From positions 2,604,001 through 2,668,000 of the forward strand of contig JAZBQD010000028.1 in assembly GCA_036583965.1 (NCBI GenBank): DNA of 64,000 nucleotides. Direction: 5' to 3'. The notes beneath the pieces are model-generated. The model ran no database searches and was not told the DNA's origin. It worked only from the letters and a program-made list of their open reading frames with translations. Source of the DNA: Prunella strophiata (Eukaryota > Chordata > Aves > Passeriformes > Prunellidae). The position numbers and the translations under genes are program-made. Of the stretch, positions 42,401-53,884 are shown piece after piece; the first letter of the stretch is position 1; the number at the start of each line of letters is the position of its first letter.

Positions 42401-45400
42401 ACAAAGTCACAGCACAGTAACAGGAGAAAAAAAAAAACAACAGAAAAAAAGATGGACCAAATATCCCATATTTTTATAACTCTTAAAAGTAAGCAATAGC
42501 AATTCTATGACACTAAGAAGTTTCACACAGAAGATTGGAAGTTTTCATCATCTCCTTTTAACATTTAGTTGTCAATATTTGGACACCTTACTGCTGTGAC
42601 CAGAACACAAACCAGGTACTGTTCAGGCTTTTTCTCCTCACCTCTCTTCCCTTTCCCCCAGGGCCCATAAAACAGTGTCATCATAAATTCCAGTCATCTT
42701 TGGACCTAGAGAAGTCACAGGAAAAAATTCCTGCAAATTCCTGCAGTGCTGCACAAAGCTCATGTTGTGCTCTGGCACAGCTAAACCTGCCCTGCAAAAA
42801 GCCAGCACAGCACAGATCTCATCAGTGTGCCTCTCTCTGCTGCTGCTGCACTGCTGACAAACCTCTCTGGCCTTTGCACAGCTGGCCAAAGCCAAGCACA
42901 GGCCATCACCCACCCAAACACATGGGATTCAAAAGGAAAAAATTACTTGGCTAGAGAATTGAGCAAGACTCTTTTCCTGTTAACAACACAATCTGATCTT
43001 GCCTGAGCACAGAAAAACCTAAGGTGAGAAAAATTATGGGAAAAAAGTCACACTTTTCAACTGAGGAAAACTATGGAGAAAAGTCCCATTTTTCTATTCC
43101 ATTTCTGTATTTTCAAAATATAAAGCTTTTGTGATGTGTTCATTTCCAGAGAGCTGAACAAGGGATTTTAAAGAACCAAAGCACAGAAAGGTTGCCAGTT
43201 TCTTCCAACTGAGAGAAAATGATACAAAGGTTTTTCAAAATGAGGAAAGTGGAAATATTTTTGTATTAAACAAGTACAGCTGGCCATTTCCTGTTTCTTC
43301 AGATTATTAGCATCAATAATAGTCTTGTATTCTCTCATTGGTTCTATCAATTACAGGTGAAACTTGTAAAGTTTGTGATTAATAACAAATAGAGATGACT
43401 AAGTGAGGACAAATAAATAATTTATATTTTAAAATTACTTTGCTAAAGAAAAATATCCCAAGCTCTGGAACTTTTAGACAAATAAAACCAGCAATATTCT
43501 GTCTTGAAAGTTATACAGGAAAAGCAGGAAAAACTGAAGAGAGTAACTCCACAAGGTTCTACACAGAATTATATATATTCATCTGTATTTGCAAATATCC
43601 CTACATTGATTTTATATACACATGTACACATACACAGTATACACACACATTCTGTCTTTTCCCAATTCTTTTTTGTCTTGGAACACATCTGACATTGGAA
43701 GATTTTTCCTACACCTGCAGTGCAATCTGACTGAGGGACAGCATTTAGCTGTTATGTCTGTACACTCTGGATGCAATCTTCATATACTGCCCTCATTCTC
43801 CTCTGCTTTATGTTAATCTGAATGAGCATTTTCTCAGCTATAAATTTATTTTCTGGAGGCTTCAGAACTACATGCATAAAGAGTATAAAAATCCTGCTAC
43901 TAAAAGCATGAAATTATCTGATGAAAGCAAAAGGATGCTGTACTTTAGGTTTCTTCTATTGCTGTAGTTTTTTCTGTGTTTTATGTTTCACACTGCCAGC
44001 AAGTTGTAAGTGCTCAGAAAGCTGTAATCTTTTATTTTAATATGAGACACAATTTGGTAACATTGACATGTTCAAGGTGTTCCTATTAATCAAAATAAAT
44101 GTCCTAATACTTTATGCATGAACTGCACTTAGAGAAAACCTAATTCAGCTACTAAATACTAAATGAGTTAAAATTACACTTAAAACCTTTTTTTCTTTTA
44201 AAGCTGTTTCCTTGTGCTGTTTCACAAAATCTGTTCTGACCATAGCTTCATCTATTTTTCTACTTAAATTGGTATTTAAAGGCACATAGTAATAAATCAG
44301 TAATGCCAGAAAGTGAAAAACTAATCAAGATATGCATCATTAGCCTATGACACTAGAGAGAGTTTTCTTCATTCACAGATGGCCAAATTTATTTCATGTA
44401 TCATACACCAAGCAAAAGGTTAAATCTTGCATTAAGACTTCTGCAAATAGGATGAAAGACAATTACAAAGTATATGAACAGGGAATGAATATAACAAATA
44501 TATATTTTCTTAACTGCAGTTGTAAGTCATTTTAGACAAATGAATTCAGTACAAAGAAAAAATTAAATGGTTATATCTAAAGGCAAACTTGGAATACAGG
44601 GTAATTCAGGTTAACTCCCTCCATCTCCCCTTTGTCCAAAAGAATTCAAAGTAACAGCATTTGGGGACTGCCCAAAATATGCAAAAGAAAACCCCAGAAT
44701 TTCTTGTTGTTAGCAAACTACAGCTTTTTTTTCCCTCCCCATCATGGCAGATCTACTACATGAAATCTCTTCCATTTTCCCTACTTGAAAGGAGTTGCAA
44801 AAGCAAACAGAAAGGGCTGCTGAGAATCTCTCTGCTGCTCCTCCACAAGGGTGGTCTCATACACCCACCCAAGCTCCCAGCAGCTGGTGTTTGTACAGGG
44901 GCTGTAACAGATCACAGAGTTTAAATGTCAAGTACAAATTCTTATCTTCCTTAGCTATTAAAGGACTTTTTCCAATATAAATCTTTCAAGTTTCCATCCA
45001 CCCTGCTGTTCTGGGATACTGGAGGAAGGTTTAGTGTCTGGGCAGCACCTGCATCTGGATGAGCACCTTCACCTGGGCTGGGACTGCCAGCCATGGGAAC
45101 AGGTCACTTGGGCTTGCTGCACACGCTGTGCTCACCTCTCATTTCATTTCACAGTAGTCATTGTTTTATTTCTTTACTGGCCTTTAGATCAAATGGTTTG
45201 TGACCTGAGAGTAAATTAGAGTAATGAAAATCCTGGGTAAATATACTTTCAAGTTGGAACAATCCCTGTTGCTGTTGCTGAAGAAAGCTAGACTAAGATC
45301 TTTTGTTTAGAAATTACAAAACAGATGTTTCAAAAATACTTAAGGGCCCAGAATCCTGCTTGTGGGAACTATTTAATGTAATAATAAAATTGGAGATAGA

Positions 45401-48400
45401 TCATGGAAGACAAAGTCCATCAGGGAGAATAAAAGTAGCTATAAACTTGGCTCAAAGTAAGCACATCTCAATTATAGAAGACTACACAAAATAAGAAACC
45501 CTGCCTGATAAAACATCAGAGAACAGTAAGAATGATCAAACATGTGAAACTAATTTCCTTATAAACAACCAGACAGACTCCAACTTTCTGAATGGAGGGA
45601 AAAGATGACCATTGTGAGTACAGGACTGAAGCCTAAGAAACCGCTAAGGAAGGAAGGAAGTACATAAAGAATGAAGGTTTAGTCTCCCTCCCCAAAGATG
45701 AATTAACGTGCATCAAATGAAATTAGCAGTTAGCAGGTTCAAGCCAAAAAAATGACAGATTCTAAACCAGGAGACAAACAGTGAGTCTTTTCTGATGATG
45801 TAGGTGTTAAAAGTGTTCATGTCTATTCAAAGAGCTTTTGACAAATTCATGGAAGAAGGATCCTACCACAGGCTATTAAAGACAAAATCCTCCCATAAAA
45901 CTTTCTGCTGAGAACATCTTTAAGCCACAAGCCACTGCACACTGGCAGATATTTGAGAGAGTTATCACTATGCATTTATCCTGTTCTTCCAGCAGATGCC
46001 TAGAAAAGAGCACAAATCTCTGCAGGAGGTAAGGAGATGCCAGGATATGCATCCCTTAGCTCAGATCCAACACCCAGAGCCCTTCTCCCAGCCTCTCCTG
46101 GCCCTCACAGACCAGAACTCCACCTATTATTTCTGTACACTCCACATAAAATAATGCAATGCTCTGCAGGAGAAGTGAATCAAACATGCTCTGCTCAGTG
46201 TGCCAGCATTCCAACCATCCATCTACAAACTGCAGATGGCCTAAGTTCAGTCTGCTGAGGAGGGGCTTTCTGCACGTAAATGACTTCATTTACAGAGAGG
46301 GTTCAAAGGAAGAAGATCCTTGTTAGAAGGGGAAAACCACCCTAGAATGGAACATAAATTTGCCAGATGAGGGCATATTTACCAAGGCCCAAAAGGCTGC
46401 TTTCAGTAGACACAATTTCCCCACTGCTACACCTTGTGCAAAAGGGATGATATTTCCCCAAGGTAGCATTTTAGGAAGTCATGACCTTAATTTGAGGCTT
46501 AAGCCTCCTGTACAAAATCCATCCACACACTTGCCTGAAGAGGAAAGGTGAGATATGCCCAGAGAAGTAATATAAGTTTAGCAAGTATATGTGTGCAGAA
46601 TATTTTGTATACTCTGTATGTTTCCATTTACATAGCTTTCCTATAGATTTTCTAATCATTGGAGAAACTATTTTTAGAGCTGGAATAAGTTTTTGGTTAA
46701 ATGGACAAGAGTACTTACCTGAATAGTAGTCCCTTGGCCTGTCAGGCTCAGTGAAGAAAGAAAGGCCAGCTAAATAAAAGAATAATGTATATACTGTTAG
46801 AATAATCATATTTTATTTATAGAATACAAAATTCAAATTTAAAGTACCCTTTCTTTAAGAGTTTGTTCCATAAGATGCAGACAGGAAATCAGTCATGGGT
46901 ATCTGTGGATTGTTTTGGCATCAGTGAGAAAATATACTACTGCAAGCTTGTATGTTATTCCAGATTTTATAGTAGAGTGTTGTGTTCAAACAACATATCC
47001 ATGTAGACTAGGAAAAAAGCAAAGCAACCTATAATGTTCTCCCAGAACACATAAAAAACCAATTTCTCTACTGAGAGTATTCATTAGTAACAATGTTTAA
47101 TGCACTGAAAACTGAGGACTGGAGCAACACTTCATTATTCCTGCTTTGCTACACAGGAGAAGAAAAATGCCTGTGTACTGAACACTGCTTCCTGCAGCTG
47201 TCAGTCACACAGAACCTGCACAGCAGCCAGGGCAGGTTTCACTGACAGCACTGTGGGGTTACCACGGAACCCCAGAGAAATTCATTGGAAGGCACCTCAG
47301 AAGGTTCCCAGTCCAACTCCAAACCAGAGCAGGGTTAGTGAGGAGATCAGAGCAGGTTACCCAGGCAGGGCTGCATCTTGCCAAGTCCAAGGCTGGAGCC
47401 CCTGAAGCTGCCCTGGCAGCTGAGCTGATGCCTGCCTGTTCTGTAGTCATCAGGCAGCTCCTGTGGCACAGAATCATGCAAGGTTAACCTTTAACTAACA
47501 GGACACCTGACTGCTCCTCCAGCAGGGCAGGAAAGCTGATGCTTTGGTGTCCTTGTTTTCCCTCCCAGCTGCTGAACATACATGACCTACAGACTATCCC
47601 CAAACTGAGATCAAAGCCCCAGGGAGAGCACACACATTTGAACAATTAATTCCCCACTGTACAAACACCGTGTCCATGTTCAATTTGATGAAACAGTCAT
47701 GAATAAAGCACTCAACCTAACAAGCAGTCAGACAAAAAAAAAGCCAAATATTCTGCCAACCAACTCCAGCACAGCTGTTGTGTTGGGGCTTAGACTTCCA
47801 ATTAAAACACTGACATTTACGGGAGTGTTCATTTAAAAGTTTGCAGGGCTGTATTTAAAACAAGTGTTAAGAGGAAAGATGTGTAAAACGATAATCTTTC
47901 TTAGAAAATAATTATTACTGCAATATGAAAAGCTGTAATAACACATTGTTGGAAAGTTTGAGAAATCCAGCAACCATTTCTTAAGCATCCCACCACCTTT
48001 TTCAAACCACAGAGACTTCCATTAGAATCAACACAACAGCAGAAATTAAGATGGAAACATTTGGTTCTGACATATGTTTATGGCTTCACTACACTTCACT
48101 TGAAGTGACGTTTTCATTATTATACTCTAAATTATACTTAAAAAGCAGAGTAAAAGGTATTCCTCTAAGCAAAAATACCTGAAAGTCACATTTATTCTTA
48201 ATTGTTCTTATCCATATTTAGTAAAAAAATTGAATTTTTTCTTCTGTACCCACTTGAATAAAATAAGCACATCTTTAATTGTCTAAAAACTTGCTGGAAT
48301 GGGCTGAATTTCTACATGCAAGGCTTACTGAATTTTAAAAATAAAAGTGTTCCTTATGCAGATTTTGTAAATTCAACAAAATTATGTACCTGCACAGGCT

Positions 48401-51400
48401 TGCATGACCTTTCTCAGAGGTCCCATAGTGTACATCAATCCAACAAGAATCCCTGACAGATGCCCAGCAAAAGAAGTCCTAGAAAATAAAAAAATCTTGT
48501 GAGTAATGGAAAGGGAGACTTTTTTTTTGCTAGGGATACAAAAGGGGAGTGTAAAATTTGTTGTAAAGTCCCTGAGTGAGACCAAGCAGAGAGACATTAC
48601 TTGCCTGCAAAGTTATAATGCCATGTTTTCTTTCTTTGTAGCTACCTTAAAATTGGGAGTTACACAGTTACAGAAAAGTATTTAACAAATATCCTGAAAA
48701 AGCTAATTGGAGAGATCATTTTAGTTGCTACAGAATATGATTCCCTAAAAGCATTTAAAGACTTACCAAAGGAGTAAACTGGTTTTAAGCTTTAGGAAAG
48801 CAATTTACATTGTAATGTCTGGGTAGCTCTTACCAAAGCCATGTACATTTCTGAGTGAAAGCACAAACAATACTTTCTACTGCACTATCCATGCAATCCT
48901 ACAATTAGTCTGAAAGAAGCATGAATGCAGATCCACTGCAATCTTTGTAATACATTGCCTTCAAAATTAAAAGAACAATTGAAATGCTGAGATCCAGATT
49001 CTTTTCTATGCATACCAACAATTTCTTTAAAAAATATCATTACCATTTGTATACAGAAGGAAAAGGCTCTGGAGTCTTTTAAGAAATCAAACCAGAAGCA
49101 CATGTTTACAGTAAATAAGGAGATTTGCTCCAGTTATTGACATGACTATGGGGTACTCCATAAATTCAAATATCAATTTTCAGCATTCAAGTTAAGAGTT
49201 AAACTCTTTTGTGTTTTAACACAGATTAAGAGAAAATCTTCTGAATTCAAGCAGGTGTAAACACTAGTTGAAAATTTTTCACCTTTATTACAAAGTTACA
49301 GAAGCCAATACACTAAACATTAAAATTTCCTCTTATGTGCAAGTTAGAAATAACTCATTTATTCTGGTTGTCAAAAAATGTAAATAATATGAGCAAAAAA
49401 TGAGTTTTTTTCCTTTATGAAGTAGAAATGAAACCTCTGTTTAATGTACCAAGTGTAACTGTTTGCATCAATTTTGGCATTCAGGTCAGTGATCCGCAGG
49501 AGTTACACAGCTGATGGCACAAGCACTCAAGCCAAGACAACTTCCAGGCTTCAGTGGTAAAAGGAGACAGGAAAATGCACGTGTCACTAGAGGGAGGTAA
49601 AGATCAAATCTAAATTCACTCTTTTGCCACCTACTTAACCTCAACTTGTATCCTGCCATGGAGAGCTGCAGTTCTCTCTTGTTGGCAACCAACAACTCTC
49701 TAGAGAGTAACACATAAATGCTGATGTGAACATTTATAGCTAAAAGGTAGTTACCAAAATAAAGTATCTATAAGGAACTAATTTTCCAAACAGGTTTTCT
49801 GGAACACATTTTCCAAATTTATGAAAATGCCTGACTTGGAAAATGTCTGACCTCAGAAAATTAAAAATACTTAAAAATCACCTACTCTAGAAATCACCAA
49901 CATGATACTGGTTCACCTAAGACTTAAGCTATCTGCTCAATTCTGGAAGAGGCACAGACTAAACAGAAAGTAACTTTTCACATGTCTGTTCTTCCATTAA
50001 ATAAATAATCCCAAAGACTGCTAAGCAAAGCCTACATCTTAATATCCTTTATGGAAAGTGAAGATTAGAAGGATACTGAATGCACTTTAAAATTTTTCCG
50101 AAACAAAAACATTAACGAGAAAGAAAATAATGTGTCAGTAAACTCCTAAATCCTCTCCCAGCACACAAAGGCAGGTCCAAATTTACTGCATAAGCTTTCT
50201 AACTGGGCAGAATTCTGTCCCAATTACTGCCCTCTTATCTATTTAAAACTAAGTTATGCAATTTGGTTTACAAAAGGAACCAGTTAGACTTCAAATATTA
50301 TAACCTGCCCTGAGAACACAGATGAGCATGTAAGAGCAATGCTGTGAGAGATACAATTGCTATGGTTCATTGCAAGGCAGTTGGCAGTTACTAATTAAAC
50401 ATGTTGTGTTCTAGGATATGAATTTCTAGAGATCACTACTTGTTTTCTGTAGCCCCCATTATCATTTAAGTGCTGTGAAATTGCCCTCTGTAGAGATCAC
50501 TGTAGAGGTTTATATGAGGAAGCAATCTAAATTTCCATGAAATTATGAAATATTTTTTGATATTATTTCTGGACTTCCTATCCACTCTCTATCCAAAGAC
50601 ATTTCCTCAGTAAAGCAACTGAAAAAGAACAGCACACAATGACTGAACTCATGTTTTTCCTCCACCATTAACAGCAGGATACTGGTTTTACTTCATACTA
50701 TATGCCCTTCCACTATTCTTTAATTACAAACAGTATTGTCAAACATATCACCAAATAAAACCTATGTTTTTCAGGAAAATATTTTTAATGCACAGAAAGG
50801 TTTACTTTTATATTTGTATCAATGCCATGTAGCTCACAAACAAAATTGCATTTGGGCAGAGCATTCTTCTGTCTTTAATCCTCACTGCAGTCAATTGAGC
50901 AGCCAGGCATAAAGCTATGAAAGCTGTGCTTAACCTAAGCAATATGTGAATTCTCCTCCTGTGCTAGGAAATGTTCTATCAGCTACATCATAGTATCTGA
51001 CAAGGAATATCTCAGTATTGCTGAGCTCTTTTGTTTTAATCTTTCTGAAAAGTGGGAAATTGTACATAAGCTGCAATTTGATAGTTCATAGGTTTCCTGT
51101 ATGCACTTTGCATATATTCAGCAATGTGATTCACAGTTACAAAATATTACAGAGGAAAATTACTCATTTGCAAACAGGAACTACAAAAATCAACTGCCAA
51201 GGAAGAGCAAGGCTCTGTTCTCGCAAAGGCAGGGGCAGATGAACTGTGCTGGCACAGAGCAGACAGGGAAACTGAGGGAGATGACCAGCAGCACTGCAGG
51301 ACAGTGACATTGACAGTGACAAAACTGGTACAATACTGGATGATAGTTTGATCATAAATCAGAGGAGTGACTAAGCCAGAGTGGTCTAGGACAGAAATAG

Positions 51401-53789
51401 CAGGCATACAGTGGAATGCTGCTCAGCTTATGAAGCCCTTGGCACTCTGGTGGAGTAGTTTAGTTACCTTGTTGAAAAGGCACAGCCCTTTTCCTTGTCC
51501 ATCAACTTTTGTTATCTTCCCTCAAATACTCAGTTACACCTTCTGGGAACAGTATTTTAGGGTTTTTAATTTGAGATGTACTCAAAATAGAGGGTTTTAA
51601 GGAAAAAGCAGACTGCAGCCCCCACAGTGCACTGGGATACCAGCTAACACTACTCACACTTCATGAGACACTTCAAACTACTCCAGATAGCCCAAATCTC
51701 TTCTCCTTTCTTGGAAATATTAAATGCACTTACCCTGGGGAGATTAAATGAATAGCCACCAGCTCCACCCAACAAGCATATTTACTGGATATGGGCAATC
51801 CAAAGACACTGGTCATTCTTCCTGGGTTATAATGGTTGTTCAGAACTTTCAAAGCAAACAAGACTCCTGCAAACAAGAAGAAATCACATGAAGAGAGAGA
51901 TACTTCTGCACAAATAATAAAGAAATGCACACAATTTGAAGTACCATGCAGTTTCAAAGCACCACGAAGCATATTGCTGCATGCCAGAACAGTTCTGTTC
52001 TTTCAGTGATACTTTTCAGTGACTTAAAAAAAAGATACAAAAACTACACATTTGTATAACAGCCAAATCTAAACTGCTTTTTAATGTGCCTACTCACTGT
52101 AGCTATTCAGGTATTCAAAACAATACAAACAATTTAAAATGGGAGTTCTAGTTGAAATAATTGACAAAATCAGTGAACTCAAAAAAACATTCTGTGACTT
52201 GAGAAAAGGCACTACTGAAAACAAGACCAATACATGTAAAGCTCAAGAGTAGGTTCAAATTCTGAATGAATGGAAAATCATCTTACACATACTCCAGAAT
52301 CACTTGTTTCTGAAAAAAAAAAGAGTAGATAAATCACCTTTAATCTCAGTAAATAATATTAATTTCTAACTGACTGCAACTGTTTTATCATGCAACCTGC
52401 CAGCCAATATGATGGAATGAATTCAGAGAACTTATTGAAGTGTTTATGAAAAAGTCCCTCTCAAGAGAAAGCTCACAGTGGTCTGAAAAACACCCTGAAA
52501 AATGAACAAGTAAAAGATTTGACATGGACATATCAAGGCAGGCACAGGCAGCCAAACCCTTCAGGGAAAGGGGCTGCACTCAGGGCCTCTACAGCCCCCA
52601 GAAAGGCCAATATCAGAACTGGGCATGTCCTGTCATCAAAAGGGAGGTGACCAGAAAATATCTGCAGGTCCAGAGGAGCAACTGCTGTTCCAGCTCATAC
52701 CCACAGGAATATCCCAAGAAAACCTCAGAGGTGTTGAAGCAACCTTCTTAAAGGCTGAAAAAGAGGGCTTGCCTTCTAAGGCTATGTCCCAATGACAGCA
52801 AGGAAATCCCCTACTTATCTAGAAATGCAGGGCTTGTCCTGCAGATTTTTTAAAGAGGAGTTTATTGACTTGAAAATGATCCTCTAAAGGAGAAGACAAG
52901 ATCATTACTGGAAGGAAGAGGACCAAAATCAAGTGTTTGGATGTTGTTAGCATTAGAAAATCTAGGGGAGTCTCTCCAAATACAGGCATGAGTAATTTTA
53001 AACTGATAGGCTTTTCTAGAAGCCACCTAAGGAGCAATACTGAAATGCTTACATGACATCTGAAAATCAAGAGTTCAGACTTCAATTACCCAGCAAAATT
53101 AAACAGAAAACACAATTGTACCAGGATGATGATATTTTCATGTTCTCGGGTAAAGTCTCTGCTGGTCACATGAACATGAACTGAATTACTCATGCCCATA
53201 GTACATGTTTTAAATTTAAAAATAGGATAAACATGTGACAATCATACATATATACAGATGTACACCTATCCTCTTTCTGCAATTAACAGTTATTGTTATA
53301 TAGCAACTATACATATTAATTTTACATACATAAATTGGACCAACACTGTGTCTTACCTGAAAAACCTACACCACAATTCATTTCATAGGAAGGATCATCC
53401 AGAATTACCACAAGCAGGACTTCCAGCACCATATAAACTACTCCAATCAGTACTGAAAATACTGCAATTATGTAGGCAAACCATATGCTCTTCAGCTTTC
53501 TCTCCAGCATTATGCCCTTCCAAAGCATGGAAATCATGTTGTAATACAAATGCCAATCATCTGCATGGTGGAAAGGAGCAAGCAGCAAACGCTGCCAGTT
53601 CCTCCTGTGGACAGCTTCATTTACACTGAGACACACTTCAGACAGTGGCCTCAAAGGACTGAGAAAGAGAAAAATATTCAGTACAAGTACCCCAAGGGTA
53701 ACAGAAGGAATGTTCTGGAATCCAACTTGAGAAATTTGATAAAGCAGCAAAAGCAGTCCAGGACTGACTCCTCTTTGCCTTCGTTCCAT
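33339..53789 (-). CDS. RHBDD1: Rhomboid-related protein 4, ER intramembrane serine protease (6 coding exons)
   Basis: Complete coding sequence of 945 nt (314 residues plus stop; the human protein is about 315). RHBDL4 is an ER-membrane rhomboid protease that cleaves unstable membrane proteins and hands them to p97/VCP in ER-associated degradation. Visible on the minus strand: MERRQRG start in a strong context (A at -3, G at +4); the family motif HHADDWHLYYNM; catalytic Ser in GVGFSG at residue 144; catalytic His in GTSFAGHLSG at residue 195; several hydrophobic membrane segments between residues ~10 and ~215; a ubiquitin-interacting motif LTEEEQLERAVLNSL near 260; and the C-terminal VCP-binding motif RRQRLRRF. 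Junctions are GT-AG and phases are consistent. Convergent with COL4A4. Coordinates span introns. Confidence 0.97.
33620..33745. repeat. A/C-rich low-complexity tract
   Basis: Dominated by aac, aacc and ccacc units (e.g. aaaccaaaccaaacaacaaa). T/G-rich on the RHBDD1 sense strand, 165-290 bases upstream of its last exon acceptor. Confidence 0.75.
36099..36262 (-). mobile_element. CR1 LINE 3' fragment, antisense
   Basis: Plus strand reads agaatcaatgatgttgg, then aagacctttgagatcatcga, then agtccaacctatgatcc and later ctccagggatagtgactcc: the inverted CR1 3' end. Inserted in an RHBDD1 intron in the same direction as the gene. Confidence 0.85.
42113..42235 (-). CDS. RHBDD1: RHBDD1 coding exon 5 (ubiquitin-interacting motif)
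   Basis: Acceptor cattttacag, donor gtagga; 123 nt, phase 1 to 1. Tyr-rich linker YYGYYPDYQYRTPRS, then the UIM LTEEEQLERAVLNSL that binds ubiquitinated substrates in RHBDL4. Confidence 0.95.
42236..46718 (-). other. RHBDD1: RHBDD1 intron, 4.5 kb
   Basis: AT-rich. Short CA-type stretch near 43615-43650. No exon or transposon recognised. Confidence 0.7.
46719..46769 (-). CDS. RHBDD1: RHBDD1 coding exon 4 (small cytosolic linker)
   Basis: Acceptor cttttatttag, donor gtaagt; 51 nt, phase 1 to 1. Encodes LSFFTEPDRPRDYYS between the last membrane segment and the UIM. Poorly conserved but phase-compatible on both sides. Confidence 0.88.
46770..48389 (-). other. RHBDD1: RHBDD1 intron, 1.6 kb, with CR1 remnant
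   Basis: AT-rich apart from the GC-richer CR1 relic at about 47260-47420. Nothing else recognised. Confidence 0.7.
47258..47425 (-). mobile_element. Old CR1 LINE 3' relic, antisense
   Basis: Degenerate match to the inverted CR1 end: ttggaaggcacctcag, cccagtccaactcc, gagcaggttacccaggcagg, then tccaaggctggag. More diverged than the other copies. Confidence 0.6.
48390..48478 (-). CDS. RHBDD1: RHBDD1 coding exon 3 (catalytic His)
   Basis: Acceptor tattttctag, donor gtacat; 89 nt, phase 2 to 1. Encodes TSFAGHLSGILVGLMYTMG with the catalytic His195 and a rhomboid transmembrane helix, then PLRKVMQACA. Confidence 0.96.
48479..51733 (-). other. RHBDD1: RHBDD1 intron, 3.3 kb
   Basis: AT-rich, nothing recognised. 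Confidence 0.7.
51734..51866 (-). CDS. RHBDD1: RHBDD1 coding exon 2
   Basis: Acceptor cttgtttgcag, donor gtaagt; 133 nt, phase 1 to 2. Completes the Gly after the catalytic Ser (GFSG/VLFALKVLNNHY) and encodes CWVELVAIHLISPG. Confidence 0.96.
51867..53356 (-). other. RHBDD1: RHBDD1 intron, 1.5 kb
   Basis: Separates the catalytic Ser codon from the rest of its GxSG motif. GC-richer patch near 52530-52760. No element recognised. Confidence 0.7.
53357..53789 (-). CDS. RHBDD1: RHBDD1 coding exon 1 (start codon, catalytic Ser)
   Basis: ATG at 53787-53789 (minus) starting MERRQRGVSPG; donor gtaaga; 433 nt, ending in phase 1 right after Ser144 of GFSG. Contains the first membrane helices, the W-R-LLLAPFHHADDWH motif and the luminal loop. 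Confidence 0.96.
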
Positions 53790-53884
53790 AGTTACTTCTT
53801 ATTCAAAGAAAGGTGAAGATTATTCCAATTTCCAGTCTTTTGTTCAATTTCAAAACCATACAAGTTTTGGAAATTCTGAAAATT
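53790..53884 (-). other. RHBDD1: RHBDD1 5' UTR part of exon 2
   Basis: Non-coding bases between the start codon and a splice acceptor with a long poly-T tract on the minus strand. Two AG acceptors nine bases apart are possible, giving starts at 53884 or 53875. Confidence 0.65.

Noticed and set aside
43615..43650. CA-type repeat
   Set aside because: Short and interrupted; not worth a separate microsatellite call.
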